NCBI GenBank assembly: GCA_964410625.1
Contig: CAYPHY010000002.1
Span: 124,001-188,000, forward strand
DNA from: CAYPHY01 sp964410625
GTDB taxonomy: Bacteria; Chloroflexota; Anaerolineae; Promineifilales; Promineifilaceae
Length of the DNA: 64,000 bases
Direction: 5' to 3'
Under the pieces are notes generated by a model. The model ran no database searches. It had not been told where the DNA came from and was given only the letters and a program-made list of their open reading frames with translations. Below are positions 31,888 to 40,217 of this stretch, one piece after another. The stretch's first letter is position 1. Every line of letters starts with the position of its first letter. The translations under genes and the position numbers were made by a program.

Positions 31888-33315
31888 ATGAGTGAGAATC
31901 CGTCTGTTGGCGTATATCCACGCCCATCCACATCCCGTTCCCTACTCCAATCACCGCTGGTGGTCGGCCTGATTGCACTGTTGTTCGTCGTTGCCGCCGT
32001 TGCCATCGGCTGGTTTATCCTCAACGGCGACCGCAGTCTGCTGCGCAACGCGGCCGTCGCTGACCCATTGATCACCCCCAACGCCGACGGCAGCCAGGAC
32101 GCCACACGCATCCGCTATCAACTCTCCCGCAACGCGACTGTCTCTATCTACTTCGAAGATGAAAGTGGTGAACGCTACTATTTCCGCCAGGAACGGCCGC
32201 GCGGCACGGGCGAATATGAAGTCCTCTTCAGCGGCGTCGTAGACGGCTACCGGCGGCCGGAGGAAACCATCGAAGGGGAAATCCTCGCCCGCCTACTCGC
32301 CGATGGCGATTACACCTGGTTTATCGAAGCGACCGACGACAACGGCCATACCGAAACAAGCCAGGGGAGGATCACCATCGCTGACGCTGACCCGGAACTG
32401 CCCGAACTGCGTAACTTCACCCTCGACAAACACACCTTCACCCCCAACCGCGACGGCATTGACGACCGCGTGCTGGCGCAATTCTTCCTATCCAAAGAGG
32501 TTGCCAATGTACGCGTCTTCCTCGAAGTGGCGGATGAGACAACCGGCATCATGCGCGAAGTGCCCATCGCCGAGCAAGAGCTAGACATCCCCGCCAACAT
32601 GTCCGGCCGTCACTACTATGATTACGAAGGGGGCGTAGACAATGGCGAAACCCCTCCGCCCGACGGAACCTATCCCATTGTCGCCATTGCCGAAGACCTG
32701 GAAGGGCAGCGGGTGCGCGTTGAAGATGAACTGACGATCCAGTTTGGTGGCGTTCCCCGCGCTTATATCTTCTCACCCCCTACCGGCGACACGCTGCGAC
32801 TGAGCGCAACGGCCGTTCCCCTCTGCGACACGCTGATGATCAGCGTCACCGTCGAAAACCAGGGAACGACCCCCATCCGCACCACCGGCCCCGAACCAGG
32901 GACGGTCTATGATTCCGATTGGAATTACAATACGCTCGGCTGGCATACCGAATCCGGCGCGTTCCGTGTGGCGATTGGCTATGAAAACGAGCTGACTACC
33001 TATCCCTATCGCTGGGCCTTAGGTAGCCGGGAGCAACTAGAGGAAATTGACGGTCATTACTATCTAATGCCCGGCGAGCGCGTCGTCGTTGAGGGTGGTA
33101 TCCGTCTGGTTGATGTCTTCGGCGACCGCAACCCCCAACCCCTCTGGGCCGGTCTGATCCACGAAGATGTGGAGATCACGGAACTGAACAACCGCGTGGA
33201 CATCCAGGATGTGTTAGTAGACATCCCCGGCCCGGCGCAAACGGCCGAAACCACAGCCTGCGAACCGCGCCCAATCCCCACACGGCCGCCCCAATCCGAA
33301 CAAAGCGGAAACTAA
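31888..33315 (+). CDS. Membrane-anchored protein with FlgD-type Ig-like domains
   Basis: 475 residues from ATG 31888; the frame is open further left within lgt, but that part is shadow. A short cytoplasmic N-terminus precedes one membrane helix (about 24-46). Two FlgD-like Ig modules follow, each opening with the calcium-site-like motif TPN-x-DG: ITPNADGSQDATRIRYQLS (about 60-150) and FTPNRDGIDDRVLAQF (about 185-300). The C-terminal part (about 310-450) is another beta-rich domain. Probably an extracytoplasmic surface protein; function unknown. It lies 103 nt downstream of lgt and may be co-transcribed. Ribosome binding site weak. Confidence 0.8.
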   Translation: MSENPSVGVYPRPSTSRSLLQSPLVVGLIALLFVVAAVAIGWFILNGDRSLLRNAAVADPLITPNADGSQDATRIRYQLSRNATVSIYFEDESGERYYFRQERPRGTGEYEVLFSGVVDGYRRPEETIEGEILARLLADGDYTWFIEATDDNGHTETSQGRITIADADPELPELRNFTLDKHTFTPNRDGIDDRVLAQFFLSKEVANVRVFLEVADETTGIMREVPIAEQELDIPANMSGRHYYDYEGGVDNGETPPPDGTYPIVAIAEDLEGQRVRVEDELTIQFGGVPRAYIFSPPTGDTLRLSATAVPLCDTLMISVTVENQGTTPIRTTGPEPGTVYDSDWNYNTLGWHTESGAFRVAIGYENELTTYPYRWALGSREQLEEIDGHYYLMPGERVVVEGGIRLVDVFGDRNPQPLWAGLIHEDVEITELNNRVDIQDVLVDIPGPAQTAETTACEPRPIPTRPPQSEQSGN

Positions 33316-33364
33316 GCTAATAGCCAATCAGCCAATATCATACGCAGACGCAGTGAAAATGCCC

Positions 33365-33392
33365 TTGTCAGTTAGGTAGAAAAGTGTATTCT
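33365..33392 (+). promoter_or_regulatory. Promoter of the phosphonate-type importer operon
   Basis: TTGTCA (33365-33370), 16-bp spacer, TATTCT (33387-33392). Predicted leader of about 90 nt contains a small CTGCC/GGCAG stem near 33410-33435. Confidence 0.65.
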
Positions 33393-33489
33393 AGGGGCCA
33401 GGATTGTCAGCTGCCGCCTGTGGCATTGTGGCAGAGTAGTGTCGTTCCGCATATTGCGCAACATTTTTATTAAAGTAGGAGAGGAAAGA

Positions 33490-34674
33490 ATGAAACGACC
33501 CCGCTTGTTTTTCATGTTAGCCGTGGTAATGGTTTTTGTCCTGGTGGCTTGCCAGCCGCAAACCGTCACCGAAACCGTTGAGGTCACACGTGTGGTGACC
33601 GAGACGGAAGAAGTTGAAGTCCCTGTTGAAGTCGAGGTTACCCGCGTGGTGACCGAGACTGTTACCGAAACCGTTGTTGAAGAAGTGGAGCAGGCTCCGC
33701 TTGGATCACCGGAACGGCCGATCCAGGTGCTGTTTGTCCCCTCGGTTGAGGCCGACGCCATCGTCACCGGCGGTGAAATATTGGCGGCCGAATTGGAGGC
33801 TGCTACCGGTTACACCTATGAGGTCAGCGTCCCCACCAGCTATGCCGCCACCATTGAGGCGATGTGCGCCGCCCCCAACGAGACCATTGGCTTCATCCCT
33901 GCCCTTGGCTACGTGCTTGCCAATGATAGCTGTGGCGTGACCGTCGGGTTGGCGGCCGTGCGCTTCGACTGGCCTTACTACTGGGCGCAGATCGTCGTCC
34001 GTGAAGACAGTGGCATTGAAACCCTCGAAGACCTCGCCGGCCGTTCCTGGGGCGCCCCCAGTGTAACATCAACCTCTGGTTATCTCGTCCCCTTCACCCA
34101 GCTTGCTGACGCTGGTATCGAGGCCGGTGAAGTGGTCGAGACTGGCGGCCATCCCGCCGCGATGCTCGCCGTGGCCAACGGTGACGTGGAATTCGCCACC
34201 GCCTTCTTCAGCCCGCCCCTGTTGCCCGATGGCCAAACCTGGAGCCCGGCGATGGACCCCGAAATCTGGCGCGAGGGTGGCGAGGTTGAGCTGGTAGACG
34301 GCCGTGCGCTGGTCGCCGGTGGCCCCGCCGAGGGTGGCTATCGCGTTCTCGATGCCCGTGTCGCAGCGATGGAAAGCTATCCCACAATCTTTGAAGAAAC
34401 CCGTATCCTGGCTATTTCCGACGAAATTCCCAACGATACGCTTTCTTATGGCCCTGGCTTCCCGCTGGCCGTTGCCGGACAAATCAACGATGCTGTGATC
34501 GCCTACACCTCCTCAGATGAGTGCCAGAACCCGCCCGAGGGAACTGTCACCCTTTGTTCGGAAGCCTTCTATAACTGGACTGGCGCTGCAGAAGTGCTGG
34601 ACTCCAGCTTCGACCCCATTCGCAGTATGATTCAAGCGTCTGGGATGACCGAAGAAGAAATCCTCGGCGAATAA
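33490..34674 (+). CDS. PhnD-type phosphate/phosphonate ABC transporter substrate-binding lipoprotein
   Basis: 394 residues from ATG 33490. The lipoprotein signal ends in LVAC (Cys21). A Val/Thr/Glu repeat linker (TVTETVEVTRVVTETEEVEV and similar, to about residue 65) tethers the PhnD-like domain, which starts GSPERPIQVLFVPSVEADAI. Later PhnD-type blocks are VVREDSGIETLEDLAGRSWG and TSGYLVPFTQLADAGIEAG. GGAGAGGAAAG just before the ATG is an excellent ribosome binding site and rules out the longer frame from 33439. It heads the operon with the ATPase and permease. Ligand could be phosphate, phosphonate, phosphite or another oxyanion. Confidence 0.9.
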   Translation: MKRPRLFFMLAVVMVFVLVACQPQTVTETVEVTRVVTETEEVEVPVEVEVTRVVTETVTETVVEEVEQAPLGSPERPIQVLFVPSVEADAIVTGGEILAAELEAATGYTYEVSVPTSYAATIEAMCAAPNETIGFIPALGYVLANDSCGVTVGLAAVRFDWPYYWAQIVVREDSGIETLEDLAGRSWGAPSVTSTSGYLVPFTQLADAGIEAGEVVETGGHPAAMLAVANGDVEFATAFFSPPLLPDGQTWSPAMDPEIWREGGEVELVDGRALVAGGPAEGGYRVLDARVAAMESYPTIFEETRILAISDEIPNDTLSYGPGFPLAVAGQINDAVIAYTSSDECQNPPEGTVTLCSEAFYNWTGAAEVLDSSFDPIRSMIQASGMTEEEILGE

Positions 34675-34745
34675 AGTTAAAAGGGTGAAGGATGAGGGAT
34701 GAAGGCTGAGATTCATCCTTCATCCTTCTGCCTTCATCCTTCCCA
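34675..34745. repeat. Intergenic palindromic repeat (CATCCTTCATCC type)
   Basis: GGATGAAG (34697-34704) and CTTCATCC (34718-34725) lie within reiterated GGATGA/TCATCC words. Related elements occur at 39050-39090 and 50859-50908. Confidence 0.75.
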
Positions 34746-35498
34746 ATGCTACGAGTTATCAATCTGACCAAAGTCTACGACGACGGCACGGTCGCCTTAC
34801 GCGATGTCAGCTTTGAAGTGCCGGACGGCCAGTTCCTATCTGTTGTTGGCCTCAGCGGGTCGGGCAAAAGCACCCTCTTGCGTTGCATCAATCGCCTGAT
34901 TGAACCGACCAGCGGTGAGATTTGGTGGAACGACACGAAACTCTCCCATGTTACTGGCGAGGAACTACGCCGCGCCCGGCGCAAAATCGGCATGATCTTC
35001 CAACAATTTAACCTGACACTGCGTTCCAGCGTGCTGACAAATGTCCTCAGCGGCCGTCTTGGTTACGTCAATCCCGTCGCCAGCCTGATGGGCCGTTTTC
35101 CGGCCGAAGATGTGGAACGAGCGTACAGGAATCTTGACCGGGTTGGAATTCGCAACAAGGCCGACAGCCGAGCGGACGAGTTGAGCGGCGGCCAACAACA
35201 GCGCGTTGGCATAGCCCGCGCCCTCATGCAAGAGCCAGAGTTGATGCTGGCCGATGAACCTGTCGCCAGCCTCGATCCCGTGCTCGCCCACAGCATCATG
35301 CGTTATCTCCAGCAGATCAACCAGGAGGATGGTATCACGGTGCTATGCAGCCTCCATTTCCTCGACCTGGTACAGCAATATAGCCATCATGTCATCGCCC
35401 TCAATGCCGGGCAGTTAGTCTTCCAGGGGCCGCCAAACCAGATTGACGACCGCCGCTTTAAAGAAATTTATGGTGCAGAGGCCGAACGCATTGGCTAA
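34746..35498 (+). CDS. phnC: PhnC-type ABC transporter ATP-binding protein
   Basis: Cytoplasmic ATPase of the importer, 250 residues. Walker A GLSGSGKSTLL (about 35-45), Q-loop in GMIFQQFNL, signature LSGGQQQRVGIARAL, Walker B LMLADEPVASLDP and a His switch near CSLHFLDL are all present. The order SBP-ATPase-permease matches phosphonate-type importers. It is separated from the SBP by a short repeat and from the permease by a 117-bp repeat. Confidence 0.93.
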   Translation: MLRVINLTKVYDDGTVALRDVSFEVPDGQFLSVVGLSGSGKSTLLRCINRLIEPTSGEIWWNDTKLSHVTGEELRRARRKIGMIFQQFNLTLRSSVLTNVLSGRLGYVNPVASLMGRFPAEDVERAYRNLDRVGIRNKADSRADELSGGQQQRVGIARALMQEPELMLADEPVASLDPVLAHSIMRYLQQINQEDGITVLCSLHFLDLVQQYSHHVIALNAGQLVFQGPPNQIDDRRFKEIYGAEAERIG

Positions 35499-35522
35499 AT
35501 AGTTATCAGTATAGTGAACGCT

Positions 35523-35612
35523 TGGTGTATTGAGTTGGCTCTCCATTAATACACCAAGACACCAATATACCATTACACGAGTATACCGCTACACCTACCA
35601 CCAAACCCAAAC
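35523..35612. repeat. Intergenic palindromic repeat (TTGGTGTATT type)
   Basis: TTGGTGTATT (35523-35532) pairs with AATACACCAA (35548-35557); CACCAATATACC/TACACGAG words continue to the right. Same family as 17377-17445. Confidence 0.8.
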
Positions 35613-35615
35613 ACC

Positions 35616-37460
35616 ATGATGGAACCGCCAAGCAAAGAAAGCCCCTGGAAACACGCGCTAGGCAGTGCCGGTCGCGCCCTCCTTATTATTATCTGCCTGC
35701 TCGTCTTTGCCTATGCCATTGATGTCACTCAAATCAATCTGGAAACGCCGCAACTAGCCAATCGCCAGCAAAACACCTTACGAGTCGTTCGCTCCCTCGC
35801 CCGCCCCGATATTTTTGAATATAGCGAAGAATCACGGAGCATGGACATCACCATTCGAATGCCCTGCCCCGAGGAGCCACGCGCTTCACAGATCACTTTC
35901 CAGGGACGCCAACTCGTTCTTTCCCCAAATTGCGCTTCCACCACCCAAGACGTGTTAACGCTGACCGGCGAAGGGTTTCGGCCGCGCACAGATGGCATTG
36001 TACGTTGGTACCCACCTGGCGCGGAAGCAGCGACCCGTGACGCGGCTAGCTTCACGACGGACGGCGAGGGACGCTTTACCATTCAATTTACGATGCCCGA
36101 CATTCGGCCGAGCGACGAGCCACAACGCCTGCAAATTGGCGAGATATGGCAAACGGGAATTTCCGGGTTAAGTGCGGCCTCGATTGTCACAATCGAGAAA
36201 ATCATTGAAACCATTTTCCTGGCCTTGGTCGCTACTGTGGTCGGCACGATCCTATCGGTCCCCATCTCTTTCATCGCCGCCCACAACCTGATGACCCGCA
36301 TTGGTTCGCCGTTGGCGGTGATCATGTTGGCGATCATTGCCATTCCCATCGGCTGGTTCGCCGGTAGCTTTGTCACCAACTGGCTGATCAATAGTAGTAA
36401 TCTACTGGGTGGCTCGACCAGCTTATTGTTGCCGGTCGGTGTGCTCTCCCTGGCCGCCACCTGGGCAGTCGTCCATTTTGGCCCCCCTGTCCTTTCACCA
36501 CGCATTGAGAGCCGGCAGCAACAAACGGTCAGCACACTGCGCTTGCTGGCGGCCAGCTTGTTGGTCATCTTTGGTCTGGCTGCGCTGGCGCGTCTTGGCC
36601 TGGATGTAGGCGAGACGCTGGAGAGCCGGTTGGGCGGTTTCGGCTTTCTGGGCAATGCCCTGTACTTCGTTTCCGATTTTTACCTGGTGCTTGCCCCGGC
36701 TATCGTCGGGTTCCTAATGGCGCTGATCACACTCTCTCTGGGCAGTCGCTATGGCGAGGAGATCATCTTACACGCCAGCGAACCCACAGCCCGCATAGTC
36801 ACGGCCGTCACCGCCGCCCTGGGTTCAGCTATTTTTGTCTATGGAATTGGCGCCGCCTTACACTGGCTTTACCAGTTTGACCAACCAGAGTATTGGACAA
36901 CCTATCCGGCTTTGGTTGCTGGCATCGTTATGGGCGTTGTTGGTTTTCTCGTTCGGCCGCAACGGCCGTTCCCCGTCGGCGCGGTCATTTACAACGTGAC
37001 ACGCACCGTCCTCAACGTCGTCCGCGCCATTGAGCCGCTGATTTACGTCATTGTCTTTGTCGTCTGGGTTGGCACTGGCCCCTTTGCCGGGGTAATCGCC
37101 CTGACATTGCACACCGTGGCCTCTCTCGCCAAGCTCTTCTCAGAAGAAATCGAGGGCATTTCGGAAGGTCCGATTGAAGCCGTTACCGCAACCGGGGCCA
37201 ACCAGTTGCAGATGATCCGTTATGCCGTTGTCCCCCAGATTGTCCCCCCCTTCGTCGCCTTCACCCTCTATCGCTGGGACATCAACGTGCGCTTCTCCAC
37301 CGTCCTCGGCTTCGCCGGTGGCGGCGGCATTGGCTTTGTTCTCGTCCAATACATCAACCTGCTGCAATATCGCCAGGCGGCGGTGATGATGATCGCGATT
37401 GCGGCCGTGGTCATGATCCTCGACTACATCAGCTCCAACATCCGCAACCGCATTATTTAG
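35616..37460 (+). CDS. phnE: PhnE-type ABC transporter permease, greatly enlarged
   Basis: 614 residues, about twice the usual PhnE. After helix 1 (about 20-37) comes a roughly 150-residue extracytoplasmic domain (38-190) with an IPT/Ig-like look (VLTLTGEGFRPRTDGIVRWY). The first typical permease helix is at 195-222. A second insert (about 227-455) adds several hydrophobic segments. The rest is ordinary PhnE: RTVLNVVRAIEPLIYVIVFV and the EAA loop EEIEGISEGPIEAVTATGAN followed by QLQMIRYAVVPQIVPPF (about 510-545). The reading frame is intact and one start fits, so this is one protein rather than two fused fragments. Confidence 0.87.
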   Translation: MMEPPSKESPWKHALGSAGRALLIIICLLVFAYAIDVTQINLETPQLANRQQNTLRVVRSLARPDIFEYSEESRSMDITIRMPCPEEPRASQITFQGRQLVLSPNCASTTQDVLTLTGEGFRPRTDGIVRWYPPGAEAATRDAASFTTDGEGRFTIQFTMPDIRPSDEPQRLQIGEIWQTGISGLSAASIVTIEKIIETIFLALVATVVGTILSVPISFIAAHNLMTRIGSPLAVIMLAIIAIPIGWFAGSFVTNWLINSSNLLGGSTSLLLPVGVLSLAATWAVVHFGPPVLSPRIESRQQQTVSTLRLLAASLLVIFGLAALARLGLDVGETLESRLGGFGFLGNALYFVSDFYLVLAPAIVGFLMALITLSLGSRYGEEIILHASEPTARIVTAVTAALGSAIFVYGIGAALHWLYQFDQPEYWTTYPALVAGIVMGVVGFLVRPQRPFPVGAVIYNVTRTVLNVVRAIEPLIYVIVFVVWVGTGPFAGVIALTLHTVASLAKLFSEEIEGISEGPIEAVTATGANQLQMIRYAVVPQIVPPFVAFTLYRWDINVRFSTVLGFAGGGGIGFVLVQYINLLQYRQAAVMMIAIAAVVMILDYISSNIRNRII

Positions 37461-37532
37461 TGGTTAGTGGCTAGTGATCAGTGGATAGTGAAACCTTAAA
37501 CCCACTACTAACCACTAGCCACTAACCACTAA
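37457..37532. repeat. Intergenic palindromic repeat with 20-bp perfect stem
   Basis: TTAGTGGTTAGTGGCTAGTG (37457-37476) is exactly complementary to 37513-37532. It includes the phnE stop codon. Same word family as 14456-14537. It may also serve as a terminator, although no T-run follows. Confidence 0.85.
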
Positions 37533-37609
37533 TCACTCGTCCTCATTAAGCAACCCTAAGTGTCATTAGGTATAGGACGACTCTCACGGTAAACTAGCCA
37601 TTGTTGTGT

Positions 37610-38866
37610 ATGGTGGTTCAACGACTTATGCTCATGGCTATTTGTTTGCTCCTTATGGTCGGCTGTCAAATTGAAGCGGGGACCTCGCCGAACGCTGCTG
37701 GGACACCGCAGCCAACAGATGCTGTCCCCTCCTCTGCCAACGGCCGCGAAAGCACAGCAGCCGCAGCAGCTTCACCACAAGCTGAGACCTTACCCACGGC
37801 CGAAAGCCTGGTGCAAGGTGTGGTCGTCACCGCCATTCCGCCAACCATAGAACCGACCGTCGCCCCTACGCCGACCCTGGCTCCTTTTGGCTCGGCCGAA
37901 CGGCCGATTCAACTACTTTTCCCGCCGGTGACGGATGGCAACGTCATTAGCACACGGGGAGAGGCATTGGCCGAAGCGCTGGCCGATGCCACCGAACTGG
38001 CGTTTGAGGTTGGAGTCACGGACAGCGAAGCAGTCTTGATACAACTACTATGCGATGCACCGGCCGACACCATTGGCGTTCTATCGGCCGCAGGCTATGT
38101 GTTGGCCGCGGAGCAATGTGCAGCCCAGGTTGGCCCTGTCGCCCAAAGCAGCGACGACCAACAAGTGTGGCAAGTAGGTATGCTTGTCACCCGCCGCGAC
38201 AGCGGATTAAGTAGCCTTGAAGCGCTGGACGGCCGTCGTTGGGCCGTTGCCGATACAGGCGATCTAGCTACCTTTCATTCCTTCGAAGCGGAGTTGGCAG
38301 CAGCGGGAATTGAACCAGGCGACATCACGTTTTTCCCAGAGGATAGCAGCGCACTGCTGTCGGTGCTTAATGGCGAGAGTGATTTTGCAACGGCCGACTA
38401 TGTGCCGCCCATTCTACCCGGCGGTGTGCTTTGGGACTATGGCGAAGATGCGCCGGAACCGTGGCGCATTACCGGCATCTCGCCCCAGCGCAGCCCCATC
38501 GGCTATGTGTTGGTCAATGGCGAACCGGCCAATGGTGGCTATCGCCTGCGCGATGCTCGCGCCCGGCTCTTTGATACCAGCCCGACTATCTTTGATGAGA
38601 CACAGATCGTTACGCTTAGCCAACCCATTCCCAACCAGAGTGTGGTCTTTGGGGCCGATATTCCCCAATCAGTTGTGCGCCAGGTATCGCGCTTTTTAGT
38701 AGAGTTTGGGGCTTCCGAGGCGTGTGCGACTTCGTTATGTGCCGGCGACCTCTATCGGTGGGCTGGCCTGCAACCGGCTGCAGACGATGATTATGAGCCG
38801 GTGCGGTTTATGATTGAGCAACTGGAACTGACGGCCGACGATCTCGGCCTCACGAGTGAGCAGTAG
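37610..38866 (+). CDS. Second PhnD-type substrate-binding lipoprotein
   Basis: Paralogue of the SBP at 33490, 419 residues from ATG 37610. Lipobox LLLMVGC with Cys19; a Ser/Ala/Thr/Pro-rich linker to about residue 100; then GSAERPIQLLFPPVTDGNVI, closely matching the first SBP. The later blocks VTRRDSGLSSLEALDGRRWA and PTIFDETQIVTLSQPIPNQS are also parallel. No ATPase or permease gene follows, so it probably shares the PhnC/PhnE pair upstream with different ligand specificity or timing. TTG 37601 is an alternative start; there is no clear ribosome binding site for either. Confidence 0.87.
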   Translation: MVVQRLMLMAICLLLMVGCQIEAGTSPNAAGTPQPTDAVPSSANGRESTAAAAASPQAETLPTAESLVQGVVVTAIPPTIEPTVAPTPTLAPFGSAERPIQLLFPPVTDGNVISTRGEALAEALADATELAFEVGVTDSEAVLIQLLCDAPADTIGVLSAAGYVLAAEQCAAQVGPVAQSSDDQQVWQVGMLVTRRDSGLSSLEALDGRRWAVADTGDLATFHSFEAELAAAGIEPGDITFFPEDSSALLSVLNGESDFATADYVPPILPGGVLWDYGEDAPEPWRITGISPQRSPIGYVLVNGEPANGGYRLRDARARLFDTSPTIFDETQIVTLSQPIPNQSVVFGADIPQSVVRQVSRFLVEFGASEACATSLCAGDLYRWAGLQPAADDDYEPVRFMIEQLELTADDLGLTSEQ

Positions 38867-39102
38867 TAAGAAACCAGGTTTCTCACCGTCGCAATAAAGG
38901 CGACAAAGTACCCAAAAAGAAACCGGTTTTCTAAGAAGACTTCGTGATTTATTTAGTAAGCAGGGGGTTTGTTCAGGAACAGGAATAACGGATGAGAGAT
39001 GATCGTAGGGTAAAAAACGGCAAAAGAGCAGAAGAGAGGATAGTAGAGACGTTTCATCCTTCCACCTTCACCCTTCACCCCTTGCTCTTTTCCTCGCAGA
39101 CG
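38867..39102. repeat. Repeat-rich gap: two AGAAACC/GGTTTCT palindromes and a CATCCTTC element
   Basis: AGAAACC-a-GGTTTCT (38869-38883) and AGAAACC-GGTTTTCT (38918-38932) flank a GTCGC/GCGAC stem. TCATCCTTCCACCTTCACCC words lie at about 39055-39085. An ATG frame from 38992 runs through this element into the glycosyltransferase; I read it as non-coding. Confidence 0.6.
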
Positions 39103-40062
39103 ATGGGCATGAGAACCGCAACCGATAGCCAGATGGCAACAGAGCCGCTTGATGTAGCGGTGATCATTGTCAGTTGGAATGTGCGTGATGTGCTGTCCGA
39201 TTGTTTACGCTCGCTCTGCGGCGAGTTTGAGCGTTCCCGTTTGCGGGGAAAAATCTGGGTAGTAGATAATGCCTCGACCGATGGGACGGTGGCACTGATC
39301 CGCGACCTGTTCCCCCAGGTGGAAGTGCTCGTCAATCAGCATAACGCCGGTTTTGGCGCGGCCAATAATCAGGGTATGTGGGCAGCGGCCGAGCACAATC
39401 CCCGCTACTATTTTTTCCTCAACCCCGATACCGTCGTCCGCGCTGGTGCGTTGGGCAAACTGGTCAAATGTCTTGATGAACGGCCGAACGGGGGGATGGC
39501 GGGGGCGCGTCTGGTCTATGGCGACGGCCGCTTTCAACACAGCGCCTTCGCCTTTCCCGGCCTCAAACAGCTCGTTTTTGATCTCTATCCTATGCCTTCG
39601 CGTCTATACGAAAGCAGGCTGAACGGCCGTTACCCGCGCCGCTATTTCCGCCCCAACCAGCCACCCTTCCCCATTGACCATCCCCTGGGCGCGACCATGC
39701 TCGTCCGCGCCAATGTCGCTGAGTCCACACAAGGCTTCGACGAATCATTTCACATGTATTGCGAAGAGATTGATTGGAGTTGGCGCGTGCGCCAGGCGGG
39801 TTGGGAGATTTACGCCGTCCCGGAGGCGGAGATCGTCCATTATGGCGGCGAAAGCACGCGGCAAATTCCCGCCCGTTCGCTGGTCAATCTCTGGCAAAGT
39901 CGGGCGCAACTTTATCAAAAGCATCACGGCCGCTTGCGCCTTGCCGTCGCCAGTTGGCTTGTCCGCCGCCGCATGAAACGCCAGGCCGTAAAAACGGCCG
40001 ATCCCGATCTCAAGGCCGCCTATGAAACGATCATCGCCATTTGGGAATCGGCCAAAAAGTAA
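39103..40062 (+). CDS. Glycosyltransferase family 2 (rhamnosyltransferase-like)
   Basis: About 320 residues. The GT-A core starts DVAVIIVSWNVRDVLSDCLR, with nucleotide-sugar contacts in VVDNASTDGTVALI and the metal-binding region in YYFFLNPDTVVRAGAL. A downstream block ATMLVRANVAES...FDESFHMYCEEIDWSWRVRQ is typical of WbbL/rhamnosyltransferase-like enzymes in cell-wall or exopolysaccharide synthesis. Starts at 39103, 39109 and 39133 are possible; 38992 would add 37 residues encoded by a repeat and is less likely. No neighbour in the same operon identifies the acceptor. Confidence 0.88.
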   Translation: MGMRTATDSQMATEPLDVAVIIVSWNVRDVLSDCLRSLCGEFERSRLRGKIWVVDNASTDGTVALIRDLFPQVEVLVNQHNAGFGAANNQGMWAAAEHNPRYYFFLNPDTVVRAGALGKLVKCLDERPNGGMAGARLVYGDGRFQHSAFAFPGLKQLVFDLYPMPSRLYESRLNGRYPRRYFRPNQPPFPIDHPLGATMLVRANVAESTQGFDESFHMYCEEIDWSWRVRQAGWEIYAVPEAEIVHYGGESTRQIPARSLVNLWQSRAQLYQKHHGRLRLAVASWLVRRRMKRQAVKTADPDLKAAYETIIAIWESAKK

Positions 40063-40070
40063 TCAAATAA

Positions 40071-40200
40071 TCCACGAATCTACACCAATTGACACGAAGC
40101 TTGATCTCTATTCGTGAAAATTTGTGTAGATTCGTGGATTTTTAGATGATGAAGATCAGCGTAATCTGCGTTTCATCGGCGTCATCTGCGTAACTATTTT
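40071..40200. repeat. Intergenic palindromic repeat with 15-bp perfect stem
   Basis: TCCACGAATCTACAC (40071-40085) is exactly complementary to 40124-40138; GCGTAATCTGCG-type words follow to about 40200, as at 10496-10597. Confidence 0.85.
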
Positions 40201-40217
40201 CACAGGAGGTTTTGTCC

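Noticed and set aside
38992..39102. N-terminal extension of the GT2 glycosyltransferase
   Set aside because: Its residues are read from a CATCCTTC-type repeat; family proteins start close to the DVAVIIVSWN strand.
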